NCBI GenBank assembly: GCA_037903475.1
Contig: JBAJFG010000047.1
Coordinates: forward strand, 4,192,001 to 4,256,000
Source: Ancylostoma caninum
Lineage: Eukaryota > Nematoda > Chromadorea > Rhabditida > Ancylostomatidae
Direction of reading: 5' to 3'
Length of the DNA: 64,000 nt
Part shown: piece by piece, positions 1-11,159 of the stretch
How positions within the stretch are numbered: position 1 is the stretch's first letter
How the letters are laid out: every line of letters begins with the position of its first letter
The notes under the pieces: generated by a model
Database searches by the model: none
Told to the model about the DNA's origin: nothing
The model's input: only the letters and a program-made list of their open reading frames with translations
Position numbers and translations under genes: made by a program

Positions 1-125
1 CCAGTGGACCTCGAAAGCGGTTTTAAGGTAGTAGAGCCTTCATAGTTATCGTCTCAGTCTCTCTGCTGTGTTATGCTTTTATGGAAGGTTATTAGGCCTA
101 TCACAAAACGCTTGCCATATCGCAG

Positions 126-3100
126 GAGAAGAAAGGTGGCTATGCTGGTGTGGCTTTGCTCAGTAAGATTAAACCGCTGAAGGTGAGGACCTTTGAAATG
201 GTTTTTCTAGTTTTTCATGCAAAATTGTGGGGTGTCGTTCCTAATATGTTGCACAGTCAGCTGTTCCCCACTGAACGTTCTTCAAGGGCCAAATGACTGT
301 TAACAGCGCATTGAAGTTCTCAAAGTAACAGTAACAGTTTTGGAAGTTTTTTTCGTGACTCTGATCCTCGGTGTCATGGGGGCAATTTATACTACCTGCG
401 TGCGTTAGACGCACACATCCATTTGCGAAGGATTTTCCATGAAGACAGGTCAGCGCGGCACATGCATCCTCAGTGAAAACAACGCGTGGTCGCTGCGTAA
501 ACGCCTGAGCCTGAGATGCGTTAGCGATGCGACTGCCCTATTCTTCATCATACAAACACACGCGTGAAACGCACGTAAAATGCACACATCTAGTGTAAAT
601 TGACCTATACATGAATGGGTTATAATGAGAGATTAGCAAAGAGAGGAAGGGGTGGGGGATAGGGAAGCGGAATCGGGGAAAGGGGAGGGAGAGAGAGGGG
701 TAAGGGTTGTTTGGGGTCGAATTCTCATCATCACTACGCTAGACCCTGTTATTAGCTGGGTCTGGGGAATAACTTTATATACAGTATACAAACGGATTTT
801 TATGATATCATTGTTCATCGTGTATTCTACCGCATGCCCGTCAAAGAGCTGTTTTATGCGGCATGAACAAATGGGAGTAAGGGGATCTGTTCTCACGGCA
901 TTCTAATTAATATACATTTCTAGGGATCTATAATACGCAGTGAAGATACTCGTTACAATGGATTCAAATGTTACGCCTCACAGGTTGTTATTTGAGCACC
1001 TTTATTGGGCCTGACGTTTCAACAGTTCGTCGTCTTCAGAGGCCCGGAAGTGGTTCATGTTTACCCGAATTTGCAATTTACCCGATCAAACGCCTCCTCT
1101 CCCAGTGCATTCAACTCGTGTTAGCGAGATCACTGCGAGGTCCTCAATGATAGACGACACTTACCAGGTGCTTCACGAATTTAGCGGAGATGCGCTTCCG
1201 CTCTAGTTGTGACAAAACAGTAGACCGCAGTTGGTGAGCTAATGCGGATCACTAGACCATACTGGTTGGGCAGAAGTGATCTACGCGACAATATACAGAT
1301 CTACAGAGATGTTATAGCTCACACAATGATAGGAAAGGCATGAGGTCGCTCGTAATCGCCAAGTGCTCATTCCTGCTATTCATTTTTGGGGTCCTTTCAC
1401 AGATCCAAAACGCCTCAAGGGCTTTCCTGGCTGATGTTTGAGATTCCGTTGCCAGGATAGTACACCTTATGTTGAAATCATCTCCACCGTGATCTTCTTC
1501 TAAAGAGCATACTCGTTACAGTTTGGCTAAAGCAGTGTTTCTGTATGAAAGTTAACAGTGGCAGCTGATTCTGCCTCAGCCTTCACGGCACTTATCTATC
1601 GTTCTTGTTAGCGCTTGCATGCTTCATATCTTATCTTAAGATTACAGTACCTTGATAGTCAATGCCAAATTCAGGTTTGGAAAGGCATAGGGGACTCGAC
1701 ATTCGATGGCGAGGGTCGACTCATAATTGCTGAATACACACGCTTCTACTTCATCGGTGCCTATGTCCCCAACAGTGGACGTGGTCTGGTAAATCTGGAG
1801 AAGCGCGGAAAATGGGAGGAGCTGTTCTTAGAGAAGATCAAGGAGCTCGACGAGCAGAAACCGATAATCTACGCCGGCGACCTAAATGTGGCTCACAATG
1901 AGATAGGTAAGTATTTGTTTGTCTTTTCTGCTCCCGGAATAATGAATCTGTTCAAGATCTGGCAAATCCTGAGTCTAACAGAAACAAGACCGCTGGATTC
2001 ACTGATCAAGAGCGCGGTTGGTTCACTAGGCTGCTGTCAGCAGGATTCAAGGTGAAAGATTAGTATGGAGTCCGATTCGATTTCCTTACGATTAATTTTC
2101 ATGATTTTCGCAGGATACCTATCGTGAATTACACGGAGATAAGCAGGAGTACACTTTCTGGTCATACATGGGTAATGCACGTTCCAAGAATGTTGGCTGG
2201 CGTCTCGATTACTACGTGGTTAGCAACAGAGTTTTCGAGAAGGCGAGTTCCTTGACTTTCGATAAAATTGGTATGGAGCGTTTTACCGGAAAGGGCGGGG
2301 CGGTACATATCGTTCGGCTAATATACATATTTCACATTCTCAGACAATTGGATTGGGCCGATCGCAGTATCTAAATGAGTTTCGAGGGCTGACAGCGGTA
2401 TCATAAAATCTTGACGGAGTGACTGTGTGCCAAAAGCGAACTGATTGCACACCTCATACAGCACATTCGCGTCATTACGCTTTTGGCATGCACCACCACA
2501 TGGAAAATGTGAACCTGCTGTGTTTGTTTGTGCGCAACTGGTTCAGCACGCGGTACTACGTATATTATCACCTTGAACTCATTGTCACGAATCTGCTAAA
2601 TGTAGAGTGGACCACGCCAGCCCGCCCCAGTTTTGAGTTGTTGAGGAGTGAGACCATAATATGTAAAAAATCCTATTATGTCCTGTTTCGCCTCGTACCC
2701 CCTAGACAGGGAAGTGTTCTGCACGGTTTTATTAGTGACACCATTTAAGCTATAGCCAGTAATAGGCATTTAGAACCGCTTATTTTCCCGTGTAACAGTC
2801 CAAATCGATCTCCGAATGATTGCCAAAGTCTCTACTCGACGCTAAATCTTGATTTTGGATGTAACAGTGCCTTATGAAGATATTTTGCGCTTCTTACCTA
2901 TTGGTATTACCGTTTGCTTCTCATGAATTGTTCTTGTGCATTCATATGAAAAGAGAAAAGTTGAGCCTGGAAAGAGCGCGCTCAAGTTCTGCTATTGGAC
3001 GATTAATCCAACTGACCAATCCGAGGGCTCCACGGCACCGCGCTTTCCTGGTGCAACGCTCCACAGACTTCAAAGAATCATACAGGAATATGTTTCTGAA

Positions 3101-3230
3101 AAATCTCTACAAGAACAATATATTTTCTTGTCTGTTCCTTATTGAAATATTCCAGGTGAAATCGAGTGAGATCCTCACCAAAATTATGGGGAGTGACCAC
3201 GCTCCTGTAGTTCTCGAAATTGACATCTAA
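126..3230 (+). CDS. exo-3: AP endonuclease (exonuclease III family), 3' exons; 5' end lies before the window
   Basis: Base-excision-repair enzyme that cleaves DNA 5' of abasic sites; related to human APEX1 and worm EXO-3. Exons by splice sites and unbroken frame: 126-182, 1675-1906, 1957-2051, 2114-2242 and 3156-3230 (TAA). Family motifs follow in order: [19 protein letters not shown] with the conserved Tyr; AGDLNVAH with the catalytic Asp and Asn; [12 protein letters not shown] with the active-site Asp; and GSDHAP with the catalytic Asp-His pair six codons after MG. The C-terminus ends at the family's usual place. The intron after 2242 begins GCGAGT rather than GT, so it is a GC-AG intron; keeping it as coding would add residues absent from the family. 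The first intron (183-1674) is long and holds a MITE. The N-terminal part with the metal-binding Glu lies upstream of base 1. No disabling change is seen in these exons, so the gene is probably functional. Confidence 0.93.
380..605. mobile_element. MITE-like inverted-repeat element (copy A)
   Basis: The ends are inverted repeats: GGGCAATTTATACTA at the left and TAGTGTAAATTGACC at the right, with GCGTGCGT-type sequence inside each end. A related element lies at 57835-58103. It sits in an intron of the AP endonuclease gene and has no coding capacity. The target duplication is unclear. Confidence 0.6.
1007..1045 (-). repeat. Recurrent hairpin motif, copy in exo-3 intron
   Basis: On the minus strand an outer stem pairs GGGCC...TGA with TCAGGCCC around CTGAAGACGACGAACTG and TTGAAAC. 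The same architecture with different stem bases recurs near 5.2, 19.6, 39.9, 41.4, 45.9, 47.5, 51.4 and 53.8 kb, so the structure is conserved more than the sequence. Confidence 0.5.
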
Positions 3231-3836
3231 TTCCGTAAGCTTTATGCTTCCTCTTTAACACTTCATGTCCTCATCCACTCTTACTCTAATTCGTCATAAT
3301 TGCTCGTAATTACTCATCTTTTTGATTAGTACGTGTCATATTCGCGGTGTTTTCAAGCGGTTAATTGTAGTGTTTGGCTACAAGCCAACTCATCTTTAGA
3401 AACTATTTTGATCTCTTTGAAGTTGATTGTCGTCCTTTTCGGAGTACACTAACAGTTCGAAGCATTAACCTTTGTTATAATCATCGTTTATTTTTGTTCT
3501 CGTTATTTTATACAGTTATATGTTGGATACTTCGTTAAAACAAACATATTCAATAAAACTACATCATTCATCTATACCAGTAATATACATAGCGTAGATA
3601 CGAACACTGGAAACCGGAGAGCAATTTTCCCCAAACTAGCGAGGTTCCTACAAACTTTCTCAAGAGTAGAAGTAAATCAAACCGCTGCTACTGGAAGCTG
3701 CAAAGTTTTTCAATGAAAGTCTACTACAAGTGGCACCTAGTACATACTCATTAAAAGCAGTAAATAACAAGTTATGTATGTACAAAAGAAGAAGATGGGT
3801 AAAGCAGTAATGAAAAGAAAACTTTCCCTACACGTT
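3231..3836. other. Convergent intergenic region with candidate poly(A) signals
   Basis: This stretch lies between the stop codons of the AP endonuclease (+) and CHMP2B-like (-) genes. AATAAA at 3552-3557 suits the + gene. TTTATT at 3487-3492 (AATAAA on the minus strand) suits the - gene, so the two 3' UTRs may overlap by a few tens of bases. I see nothing else in it. Confidence 0.45.
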
Positions 3837-5795
3837 CTACTCTCTGAGTTGTGCCAGCATGTTCTCGATATCCTTGTCAGACATGGGTTTCGAGGCGGCC
3901 CCTACCGCAGTGGGCACTTTCGGGACGTTCGCGAGCTGGAAAAAGAGTATTCAGGCAAATAAGACTTCAGGAATTCATGGTCTAGACAGGCGTGGATTAG
4001 TCAATCCAAAGCAATGTTCAAGAAAAAAAAAACGAAATGTGGTACTATCGTAAGAAATAAGGCAAAAAAAACTGTTTGAAAACGATCTGCAAACTAACCT
4101 TGCTTTGACACTCGATGCCGATTTCATCTAGGACTTGGTTAACAATGGCGTTCTGCTCTTCTTCGTCTCCAGATTCATCCAGGATGTTATCAAGAGCATC
4201 ATTCATCATCTAAAGATAAAGTACAGTAAAATTTATGCAACATGCAAACTAAGCAATAAAGCAACTATGGTCGACAAAAGAAAAATGGTAACAATGGGAA
4301 TAAATTGGTTCTCACCTCCTCAGACAATCCGAGGCGTTCTTGAGCCATCTGGAACTCCCGCATATTCCTAGCCAATCGCTCAGCTGGCATCTGTTTCTCC
4401 ATCGTTTTCATTGTGTTTACAGTATTACCCATAACTTGAGACATCTTGTTCATACTGTATAGGTGGCTGAAACAGTTGTTCTTACTATACGGCAGTATTT
4501 GCCACTCTTGCCAAATAAGTTCATGGTTTTTTTCCACAAATTTTGAAGTTTAATGGGAGGGAAGAGGTTGTGGTCATTGTAAACAGTGGATATGGATGAA
4601 GGATGACCGGAGCAACTCCTTCACTATGAGTGGGTCCCACCCCTTGCATTTAAGCCACCCCCCCCCCACCCAATTTTTCTGTCCACTTTTGAGCGGGACT
4701 GTCAGCTGTAACGTACTCATTGTACGAGACGCAAACGCTTTGATCCACATCAGTTGCTTTTCAACTACGGCGAAAGCTACATTTACAGTGCATCGGAGTC
4801 AGATCCGGTTGGATAATGAAAGGTACGTATCGATTCTTCTTATCCTTCTTCCGACGAAGATCAATACGTATCTTTTGTTATCCGACCGGATCGGACTCCG
4901 ATGCACTATAAATGCAGCTGAAAGGAGAAACAGAGCAGGCGTCGGAGATGAGTCTTTTTTTGCGCTCTAGGGCGTCCATTTCTAATAAGTGCAACTTAAG
5001 CGAAACTGTACTAATCAAGAAATGATCGCTATCATCTCGTAGAGGAAGATGAGCGCTTTCAAATGAGTATACATTTCTGGAGAAAAAAAAATGAAAACTG
5101 CAAGAAGAACAATGGATTACAATGCTTGAACTTATCCAGTATTTTCCTGTCTCTGAGCTTCACTATTTACTTGTTTGGCTGATAAAGTGAAGACTCTCCA
5201 ACTTTTTTATTCGTTAGCTTTCGGCGATAACGCCTTCATCAGACCTTGCTTGAACTTATTATAAAAATAAGACAGGTTTGGTACGAACTGTACGTTTGCA
5301 CGTATACTTGTGCTCGAAGGTGACAAGAAGAAAGAAGGAAACAGGAAGAAATAGGAACATACTTATTCTGTGCTCCGATTCCCGTCAGTTTTGAACTCAT
5401 TCCAATGCTTTTGGTCTTCTGATGGCGCAATTGAACAAGTTGCTTTGCGAGAACCGCACATGCCTCCTTTTGGCCTTGTTTAGCCAGTTTCTTGATTTCG
5501 TTCTCCTGAAATCACTGAAATCATAGAAACTTCTCAATATTACGAATTTTCCAGAATAATTTCATGGTAATAGGTGACATAAACCAACCAATTCCTTCTC
5601 CCTTCGCTCTAATGCTCGCCGATCACTTTCAAGCTCACGATTGGCTCTTCGGATGTTCTTGTTGTTCTCACGCATTTGCGCTAAAACAACATAAAAATAG
5701 GCATGATAAATACTGATCTACTGTTTATGTGCTTGCCTATTTGCTACAGCAAAACTCTCACCTTTGGGATCGGGTTTGTTGAACCAGCTGCTCAT
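3837..5795 (-). CDS. CHMP2B: Charged multivesicular body protein 2B-like ESCRT-III subunit
   Basis: Complete gene for an ESCRT-III (SNF7-family) protein, which polymerises on endosomal membranes for vesicle budding and membrane scission with VPS4. Exons on the minus strand: 5795-5762, 5680-5589, 5505-5363, 4454-4316, 4209-4099 and 3935-3837. They join in frame to 205 residues, close to the 213 of human CHMP2B. The N-terminus MSSWFNKPDP leads to a basic helix, then KKLAKQGQKEACAVLAKQL (family core helix 2), MNKMSQVMGNTVNTMKTM and an acidic stretch with IVNQVLDEIGIE, the CHMP2B signature. The C-terminal MSDKDIENMLAQLRE matches the MIT-interacting tail that binds VPS4. CHMP2B fits better than CHMP2A because of EACAVLAKQL and NQVLDEIGIE. 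All donors are GT, although exon 2 ends at an unusual GTTGGT. The 908-bp fourth-exon-preceding intron carries a large hairpin repeat. Confidence 0.93.
4765..4930. repeat. Long imperfect palindrome (MITE-like) in CHMP2B intron
   Basis: The left arm around 4787-4831 and the right arm around 4863-4908 are reverse complements with a few mismatches (AGTGCATCGGAGTC against GACTCCGATGCACT). Pairing extends outward another 15-20 bp. No ORF or target duplication was recognised. It would fold into a long RNA hairpin in the pre-mRNA. Confidence 0.65.
5214..5245 (-). repeat. Recurrent hairpin motif, copy in CHMP2B intron
   Basis: On the minus strand it reads CTGATGAAGGCG, a TTAT loop, then CGCCGAAAGCT: a perfect 4-bp inner stem GGCG/CGCC between CTGATGA and GAAA. 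The inner-stem bases differ from the 41.4-kb copy (GGCGA/TCGTC) while pairing is kept. Confidence 0.5.
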
Positions 5796-5892
5796 GGCTG
5801 TGGACGTTCCGGCACGATGAGATAGAGAAATACAGGGATAGGACTGGTCGAATACCTTTACGTCGAGAATTTCAATTAGAAACCAATTCGAA

Positions 5893-5897
5893 GCCTG
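5893..5897 (-). promoter_or_regulatory. Possible trans-splice or 5'-UTR acceptor of the CHMP2B-like gene
   Basis: The minus strand reads CTGTTTTCAG about 100 nt before the start codon at 5795, with no good donor seen further upstream. Nematode genes often receive a spliced leader at such a site. The assignment is inference only. Confidence 0.35.
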
Positions 5898-6808
5898 AAA
5901 ACAGAAGGAATTGTGTTTAAACGGGGAAAAAAGAGAATTAAATCATCGGACAAAGAATTGTAATGGTATGAGGGAAAATGGTGGCTGGATCAAAGCAAGA
6001 AAAGCCGACGTGAGGTTCCTTGGCAATTTATACGAGGCTGATTCACATCAGCGATGACTCATCGTTGTGACGTCACACCACTTGAGAACGAGGCTCACTT
6101 GACAGCTGCTGACCTTGAATCCACAAACGAATCACCCAGGCAAGATTTTCATTAGAAGTCAATAAATTTTATTGGAACGGATTGAATTCATCAAACCGCT
6201 TCAAAAATACTGCAGAAAATGTGCGGCTTACTATCTATCTAATTAAAAAAAACATGATATGCGACCATCCGCAAGGCCTGCACTCAAAAGTACCGCCTTG
6301 GATAGGATGTCAGGATCATCAACTTATCTCATTGTTTCGCTATTCGCACAAAATGAAATGCTCAGTCCGACAAGCATGGCGTGTAACCGTAATTTTCAGG
6401 CGTGAAAATGTGCGTGGTGTACACTTGCACCGAAGACGCTCAACCAGACGACTACGATGGAATGGCATGTGGGGGTCCGAGTCAAGAGGTGCGCTCGCTC
6501 GTTAGCTGGGTCATGTCGCACCTCGACCGCACCTTCCCATAGGCAGAGGCAGCCATTGCTACAGTATCCATCTGTCATGAACCCTTCGTAGCTAAGGAGG
6601 ACAGTCAGTGAGACAACTCGTACATATAGTCGCGCGCGAGGGACCGTCGTTGCAGTGATAGTATTTGATAATATAGAAAGGAATTAATTCGCGCATAACG
6701 TTTTTCTAATATCTTAACACAAGGGGGTGAGTATGAAATTCAAAATGAAGCTCTCAATCACCGACTTGATCATTTGAGTCACAGGGGTATCGAAAAGATT
6801 CCGACTTA
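5898..6808. other. Intergenic, no gene recognised
   Basis: No coding pattern was found. Around 6440-6545 the sequence (CAAGAGGTGCGCTCG and flanks) is a diverged inverted relative of 16185-16225, so part of this is dispersed repeat DNA. Confidence 0.4.
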
Positions 6809-7074
6809 CAAGGGAAGTGCAAGAGGCTAACCCTGGGGATCGAAACGAAACACCCATTTTTGGTAACATTGTCTAAGACTATGTTAATGTATGTACATCA
6901 TTTTTGCCCAATGGTCCTGATGCGCGCAGGAGAGCGCGCCAAAGACTTTTCGGCGTCATTCATCTCCCACACGCCCTAGTTCTTTGAAAAGGTCTTTTGG
7001 ACTGAAACTTTGCATACGGGGGTTATTTGAGGTGCTGAATACGAATATCATATCCATTTTGTACCGTAACGCTA

Positions 7075-7445
7075 TGTAGTACATGTATGCATTTATTACT
7101 AATAAATCATTTGATTTGTGATTTCTGATCATTATCCTGCTCTTTGATCGAGCACACTCTAGCCATCCGCGCCTTTGCCCTAGATAAATCTGGCGCGGAT
7201 ATGCCATGTATCCTGGGGATATGCACCTGGCTGAGACCAATGCCACGCCCCCACAATATCTTGTATAAATATCCCGTTGACTTGTAAATATTCTTCTTCT
7301 TCACAATCGACTGTTAAACTTGTTGGTTTAATAAATCTTAAGATCTCATTTCTCTCTCTCACACACCCTCAATCCTTCTCTAAGCAGAAACCGCTTAGAT
7401 ACCACTAGACATCACGCTCATCCCCCGGTTAGGTGGGAAATTACA
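7075..7445 (+). repeat. 5' LTR
   Basis: TGTAGTACATG starts it and GAAATTACA ends it. A TATA-like TATAAATATCCC near 7263 and an AATAAA near 7330 give a plausible U3-R-U5 order. It matches 13621-13992 with only scattered differences. Confidence 0.93.
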
Positions 7446-7463
7446 TGGGGGCCGAGCCGGTGA
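7446..7463 (+). promoter_or_regulatory. Probable tRNA primer-binding site
   Basis: TGGGGGCCGAGCCGGTGA directly follows the 5' LTR and starts with TGG, complementary to a tRNA CCA end. I could not name the tRNA. Confidence 0.55.
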
Positions 7464-7509
7464 AGAGTCGGATTGACTAATCTGTGATTTACAGAAATCA
7501 AATTTTGAG

Positions 7510-9326
7510 ATGTCTACCTCCAGTCAGCAGTCCGGTTCGGAGAGCAGCCCAATGGATATTGTGGCAATGGAGCAGCAAGCGGCTCAGGATCGCATTGAGG
7601 TAAGTGGAATCGACCCTCAATTGAGCATAGCCTTGCGAAATATCCTAAGTCGTCTAGAGGATATTCTAGACGACCAAATTAGGCAACTTTCGGCGCAGAA
7701 ACGGCAAAATATCTTGGCGGCAGTCCAAGGAGCTGTAGACACGGCTAGGCAAAAAGCGAGGGAGTCCTCGCAGCATTCAATTTTGGGTGAATTGAATATG
7801 TCAACAGCCGAACTACGCACTATTTTGCCGATTTCAAGCCGGAACAGCAATCTCATCCAGAATTTGGCGAATGAGATTGGCTGTGAAGTTCCAGAAGTTC
7901 CTACGGTTTTTAGAAACAAAGCGCGGGAAATAGAGCAGCTCAAGGCTAGTCTCAATGAGCGCGAAAAGGCAATTGAAAGTCTTACAAATCTAAATAACCG
8001 ATTACAGGACGACGTGAACGACCTGGTGGCGAAGATCGCCAACACCATGGGCCCAGTGCCAGCTCGGCAAGAGCAATCGGCAGATGCCCAACAATCACGA
8101 GGTGAGTCCAATTTAGATGTAAATTGGTCAGCTGTTCGAGAACAGCTTATGATGCTAGATAATGGCAAAAATACTCATCTTCAGAACTCCCGGCAAGAAT
8201 CTCGCGACGTGAGCGATGGCAGACGCAGGCGCCAGAGGTCAACCTCCAGCGGACGGTCGCGTCCATCCTCTCCGCCGTCTTCCAGCGCGTCGACGATCGG
8301 TGAGTCTGTCTCAATTGTCCAAAGTTCTGCCGGTAGAGGGTCGGGCTCAGAAATTACGAGTGTTTCTAACGCTATGAGTGGGATGTTTAACATATTTAAA
8401 GAGGTTTTCAAAGCGCAAAGTGTCGCTGCTCTAACTAAATATGATGGTAAAAACTCCCTTAGCGATTTCCTCCGGGCTTTGGAAGTGAAATACCCGCCAA
8501 GCGTCTGGTCAAAAAGTGATAGGCGCGATATTTTGGTGAACCACTTGGAGGGATCGGCACGATCCCTCTACAAAAGCTTACCGATAGGGATAAAGAAAGG
8601 TAGTTTTGATGGGATAGTCAAAGCGCTTAAAGAGGCCCGAAGAAACCCTTGCGAAAGGCTCAAAACTATACAAGAGTGGGACACCCTTGTGAAGCAAAGC
8701 GATGAGTCAGTAGCCGATTTTTGCTGCCGCATGGAAAACATTTCCAGGAAAATCCACCCTAGCGAGGAGTGGGATTTCCACCTCGGCTCCAAGCTCTATT
8801 CTTGCCTTCAAAATTGGAGGGATTCCTACCACATGCTATCAGCTTTGGACTCACCCGAAGGGAGGGTCTATGAAGCAGTCAAAAAGGTAGCTTTAAGGCT
8901 AGAGAGAACTAGAGCAATGCATTTTGAGAGGTCCGAACAAAAACAAAAGTTCAATTCTCTTAAAAACAAAACAAAATCACCAAATATGGGGGCGGAACGA
9001 GCTACCATACCTAACCTCGAGGACCGAAGCAACGAAAAGTGCTTCAGTGGTGGCAGTAGTGGTAACTATGCTAAGAGATTCCCTCGAGCGAAGGATTCTA
9101 AGGGCTATCGCGGAGAAACGCGACAGTCAATACAAAAGAAATCCAAAGATGAAAGCTTAGCTCCAAAGCGCGTTACCGATAAATCCTTATCGACATTTGT
9201 GGAAGAATGGTGTGGTGTGGTACGCACCGGAGAACCATTTGCGGGCACGAATGTCCCTACCGTGGGCAAACCAACCTTATGCCAAGCCAAAATTTTCGGT
9301 CTGGAAGTAAAAGCATTAGTGGATAC
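7510..9326 (+). pseudogene. Retrotransposon Gag and start of protease
   Basis: Open frame from ATG 7510, interrupted by the hAT MITE. The first roughly 200 residues are rich in heptad-like segments (EQLKASLNEREKAIESLTNL), suggesting coiled coil. A Ser/Arg-rich linker follows (about residues 235-265). A Gag-type core (about 300-480) holds DFLRALEVKYP and SDESVADFCCRMENI. The zinc knuckle near residues 505-520 is degenerate: CFSGGSSGNYAKRF keeps only the first Cys and lacks the later Cys and His positions of CCHC. The frame then reaches ALVDT, the protease active-site lead-in, at the MITE junction. After the MITE the protease resumes in another frame. Gag in such elements forms the particle that packages the RNA. 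Confidence 0.85.
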
Positions 9327-9613
9327 CAGTGGCGGACGCAGAAAGTGGGCGGGAGGGGGGGCGTGGGAAGAAAAGTGGGGTCTCCGCCGTTTTGGGGACC
9401 CAGACGGAAAATAAAATTAATAATAATATTAATTATAATAATAAACAATAAATAAAAAATATATTAAAAATAATAATAAAAATAAACAATTAAAAATAAA
9501 CTAACACAAGATTTTTATTTGTATTGTAAAGTAATTTCGAAAATTTGGCGACCCATTCTCGGGGGGGGGCGCGCGCCCCCCCCCCGCACCCCCCCCCCCT
9601 GCGCCCGCCACTG
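9327..9613. mobile_element. hAT-type MITE inserted in the protease
   Basis: 287-bp element with 15-bp terminal inverted repeats CAGTGGCGGACGCAG and (reverse-complemented right end) CAGTGGCGGGCGCAG. It is flanked by an 8-bp duplication, GTGGATAC at 9319-9326 and GTGGACAC at 9614-9621 (one mismatch). CAGTGGCG ends and an 8-bp duplication are hAT hallmarks. The interior is a low-complexity A/T tract and runs of G and C, with no ORF, so it must have been moved by a transposase from elsewhere. Confidence 0.9.
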
Positions 9614-11112
9614 GTGGACACCGGTTCGGTGATTTCAATAGTGCCAGCTTCGCTTTTGAAAATGGCTAAAAAGAACGGTTTTGATATCGATCAAAACGTG
9701 AAAATGATTGGAAACGGTAGTGAGCATAGAGTTTTTGATGCATCTGGGAACCAAATGGAATTTTTGGCAATAATCAACGCGGAAGTAAGCGTCCAAAAAG
9801 CTGGTAAAGCTCGAATAAATATGCACGTTCAAAAGGGCAAAGACGAGGTACTCTTGTTAGGAACCAACGTTTTGAGTGCATTAGGAATAAAACTTCATTT
9901 TGGAGATTTGGAATTAAATCCCAAGGATCCTGAACCACCCAAAAATGCGCAAAATTTGCCGGACAAAGCAAAGGTCGCGAAAAGGGTAGTGATTCCACCA
10001 AGAGCTGCTGCAGTAATCGAAATTAACGGTGCTGGCAAAGCCAATGAGCGATTATTTTGCTCTAAAGATCCACGCATTTCATCAGCGGTATGCTTGACGG
10101 AACAAGGATGCGCGGAAATTTCGGTAGCGAACCGAGGCAATCAAACCTGGGTGGCAAATGAAGGTGATGCCCTCGGGGAATGGTCCGACGACCTTGTTCT
10201 AGATCCAAAAGAGATTGTTGCCTCATCTGGCATGTTAGACATGGAAAAACATGTTCTTTTACCCAAACCAAAACGGCTCAAAGTTTTGATCAACATGCTA
10301 GAGGGAAATCGCAAACTGGGGAAATTCCCAAAGCAGCTTTCTGAGGTAGTGAAAAAGTTTCACGCAACTTTTGCTATCACTGATCTCGAACTTGAGCATA
10401 CTCAGCTACTAGAGCATGATATAGATGTGCAGGGACACCCGCCAATACGCCAGAAAACTAGGCCAGTTCCATATGGGATCAGAGATCAAGTAGAAAATAT
10501 GCTAACTGATCTCAAAAATCGCCAGATAATCAAGGACAGCCAATCTCCTTGGGCTTCCCCAATAGTTTTGGTAGCTAAAAAGGATGGCACAACGCGGCTA
10601 TGCGTTGATTATCGTGAGGTGAATAAAATAACAAAGAAAGACTGTTATCCCCTCCCCCCGATAGATGTAACCTTGCAAAATCTCCAAGGGAAGCGGTGGT
10701 TTTCGTTCGCTTGATTTAGCCAGTGGGTACTGGCAAGTCCCTCTAACGGATGAAGCGAAAGAAATAAGCGCTTTTACCACAACAGCGGGTCAATTTGAGT
10801 TTAATGTGCTGCCGTTTGGCCTCACCAATGCTCCATCAGCGTTCCAAAGGCTAATGGATCGGGTTCTTGGTGATCTCAAGGGCCCAGAAGTCTCAGTTTA
10901 TATTGACGACATCCTCGTAGCCACGGAAAGTGAGGAAAGGCATCTGGAAGTGCTTGCTAAAGTACTAGAATCATTCCAGCGCGCTAATTTGAAGGCAAAA
11001 CCTCAAAAATGCCGACTCATGGAATCCAGTTTGGAATTTCTTGGACATGTGGTAGACAAAGAGGGCATAAAAACGGACCCGGAAAAGGTTGCCAACATAA
11101 AAAATTACCCAA
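9614..11112 (+). pseudogene. Retrotransposon protease remainder and reverse transcriptase
   Basis: Continues the protease after the MITE (GSVISIVPASLLKMA), then LLGTNVLSALGI. Reverse transcriptase blocks follow in order: RQKTRPVPYGIRDQVENML, SPWASPIVLVAKKDG, RLCVDYREVNKIT, then LDLASGYWQVPL, FGLTNAPSAFQRLMDRVL, the catalytic YIDDILVA and FLGHVVDKEGI. A frameshift near 10703 separates the CVDYREVN part from LDLASGYWQ. Coding stops at the inverted LTR fragment soon after the thumb region; the connection and RNase H domains are absent. The enzyme would have copied the element's RNA into DNA. Confidence 0.9.
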
Positions 11113-11159
11113 AGCCAGGTGCATATCCCCAGGATACATGGCATATCCGCGCCAGATTT
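11113..11159 (-). repeat. Inverted 47-bp LTR fragment at a rearrangement junction
   Basis: Matches the reverse complement of LTR bases 7186-7232 without visible mismatch in the core. It lies exactly where the + strand reverse transcriptase ends and the inverted block begins. Confidence 0.85.

Noticed and set aside
4265..4537. Separate 90-residue gene
   Set aside because: It is exon 4 of the CHMP2B-like gene with intron read-through at both ends.
7107..7362. Minus-strand frames of about 60-65 residues, repeated at 13645-13909
   Set aside because: Both are the LTR read backwards.
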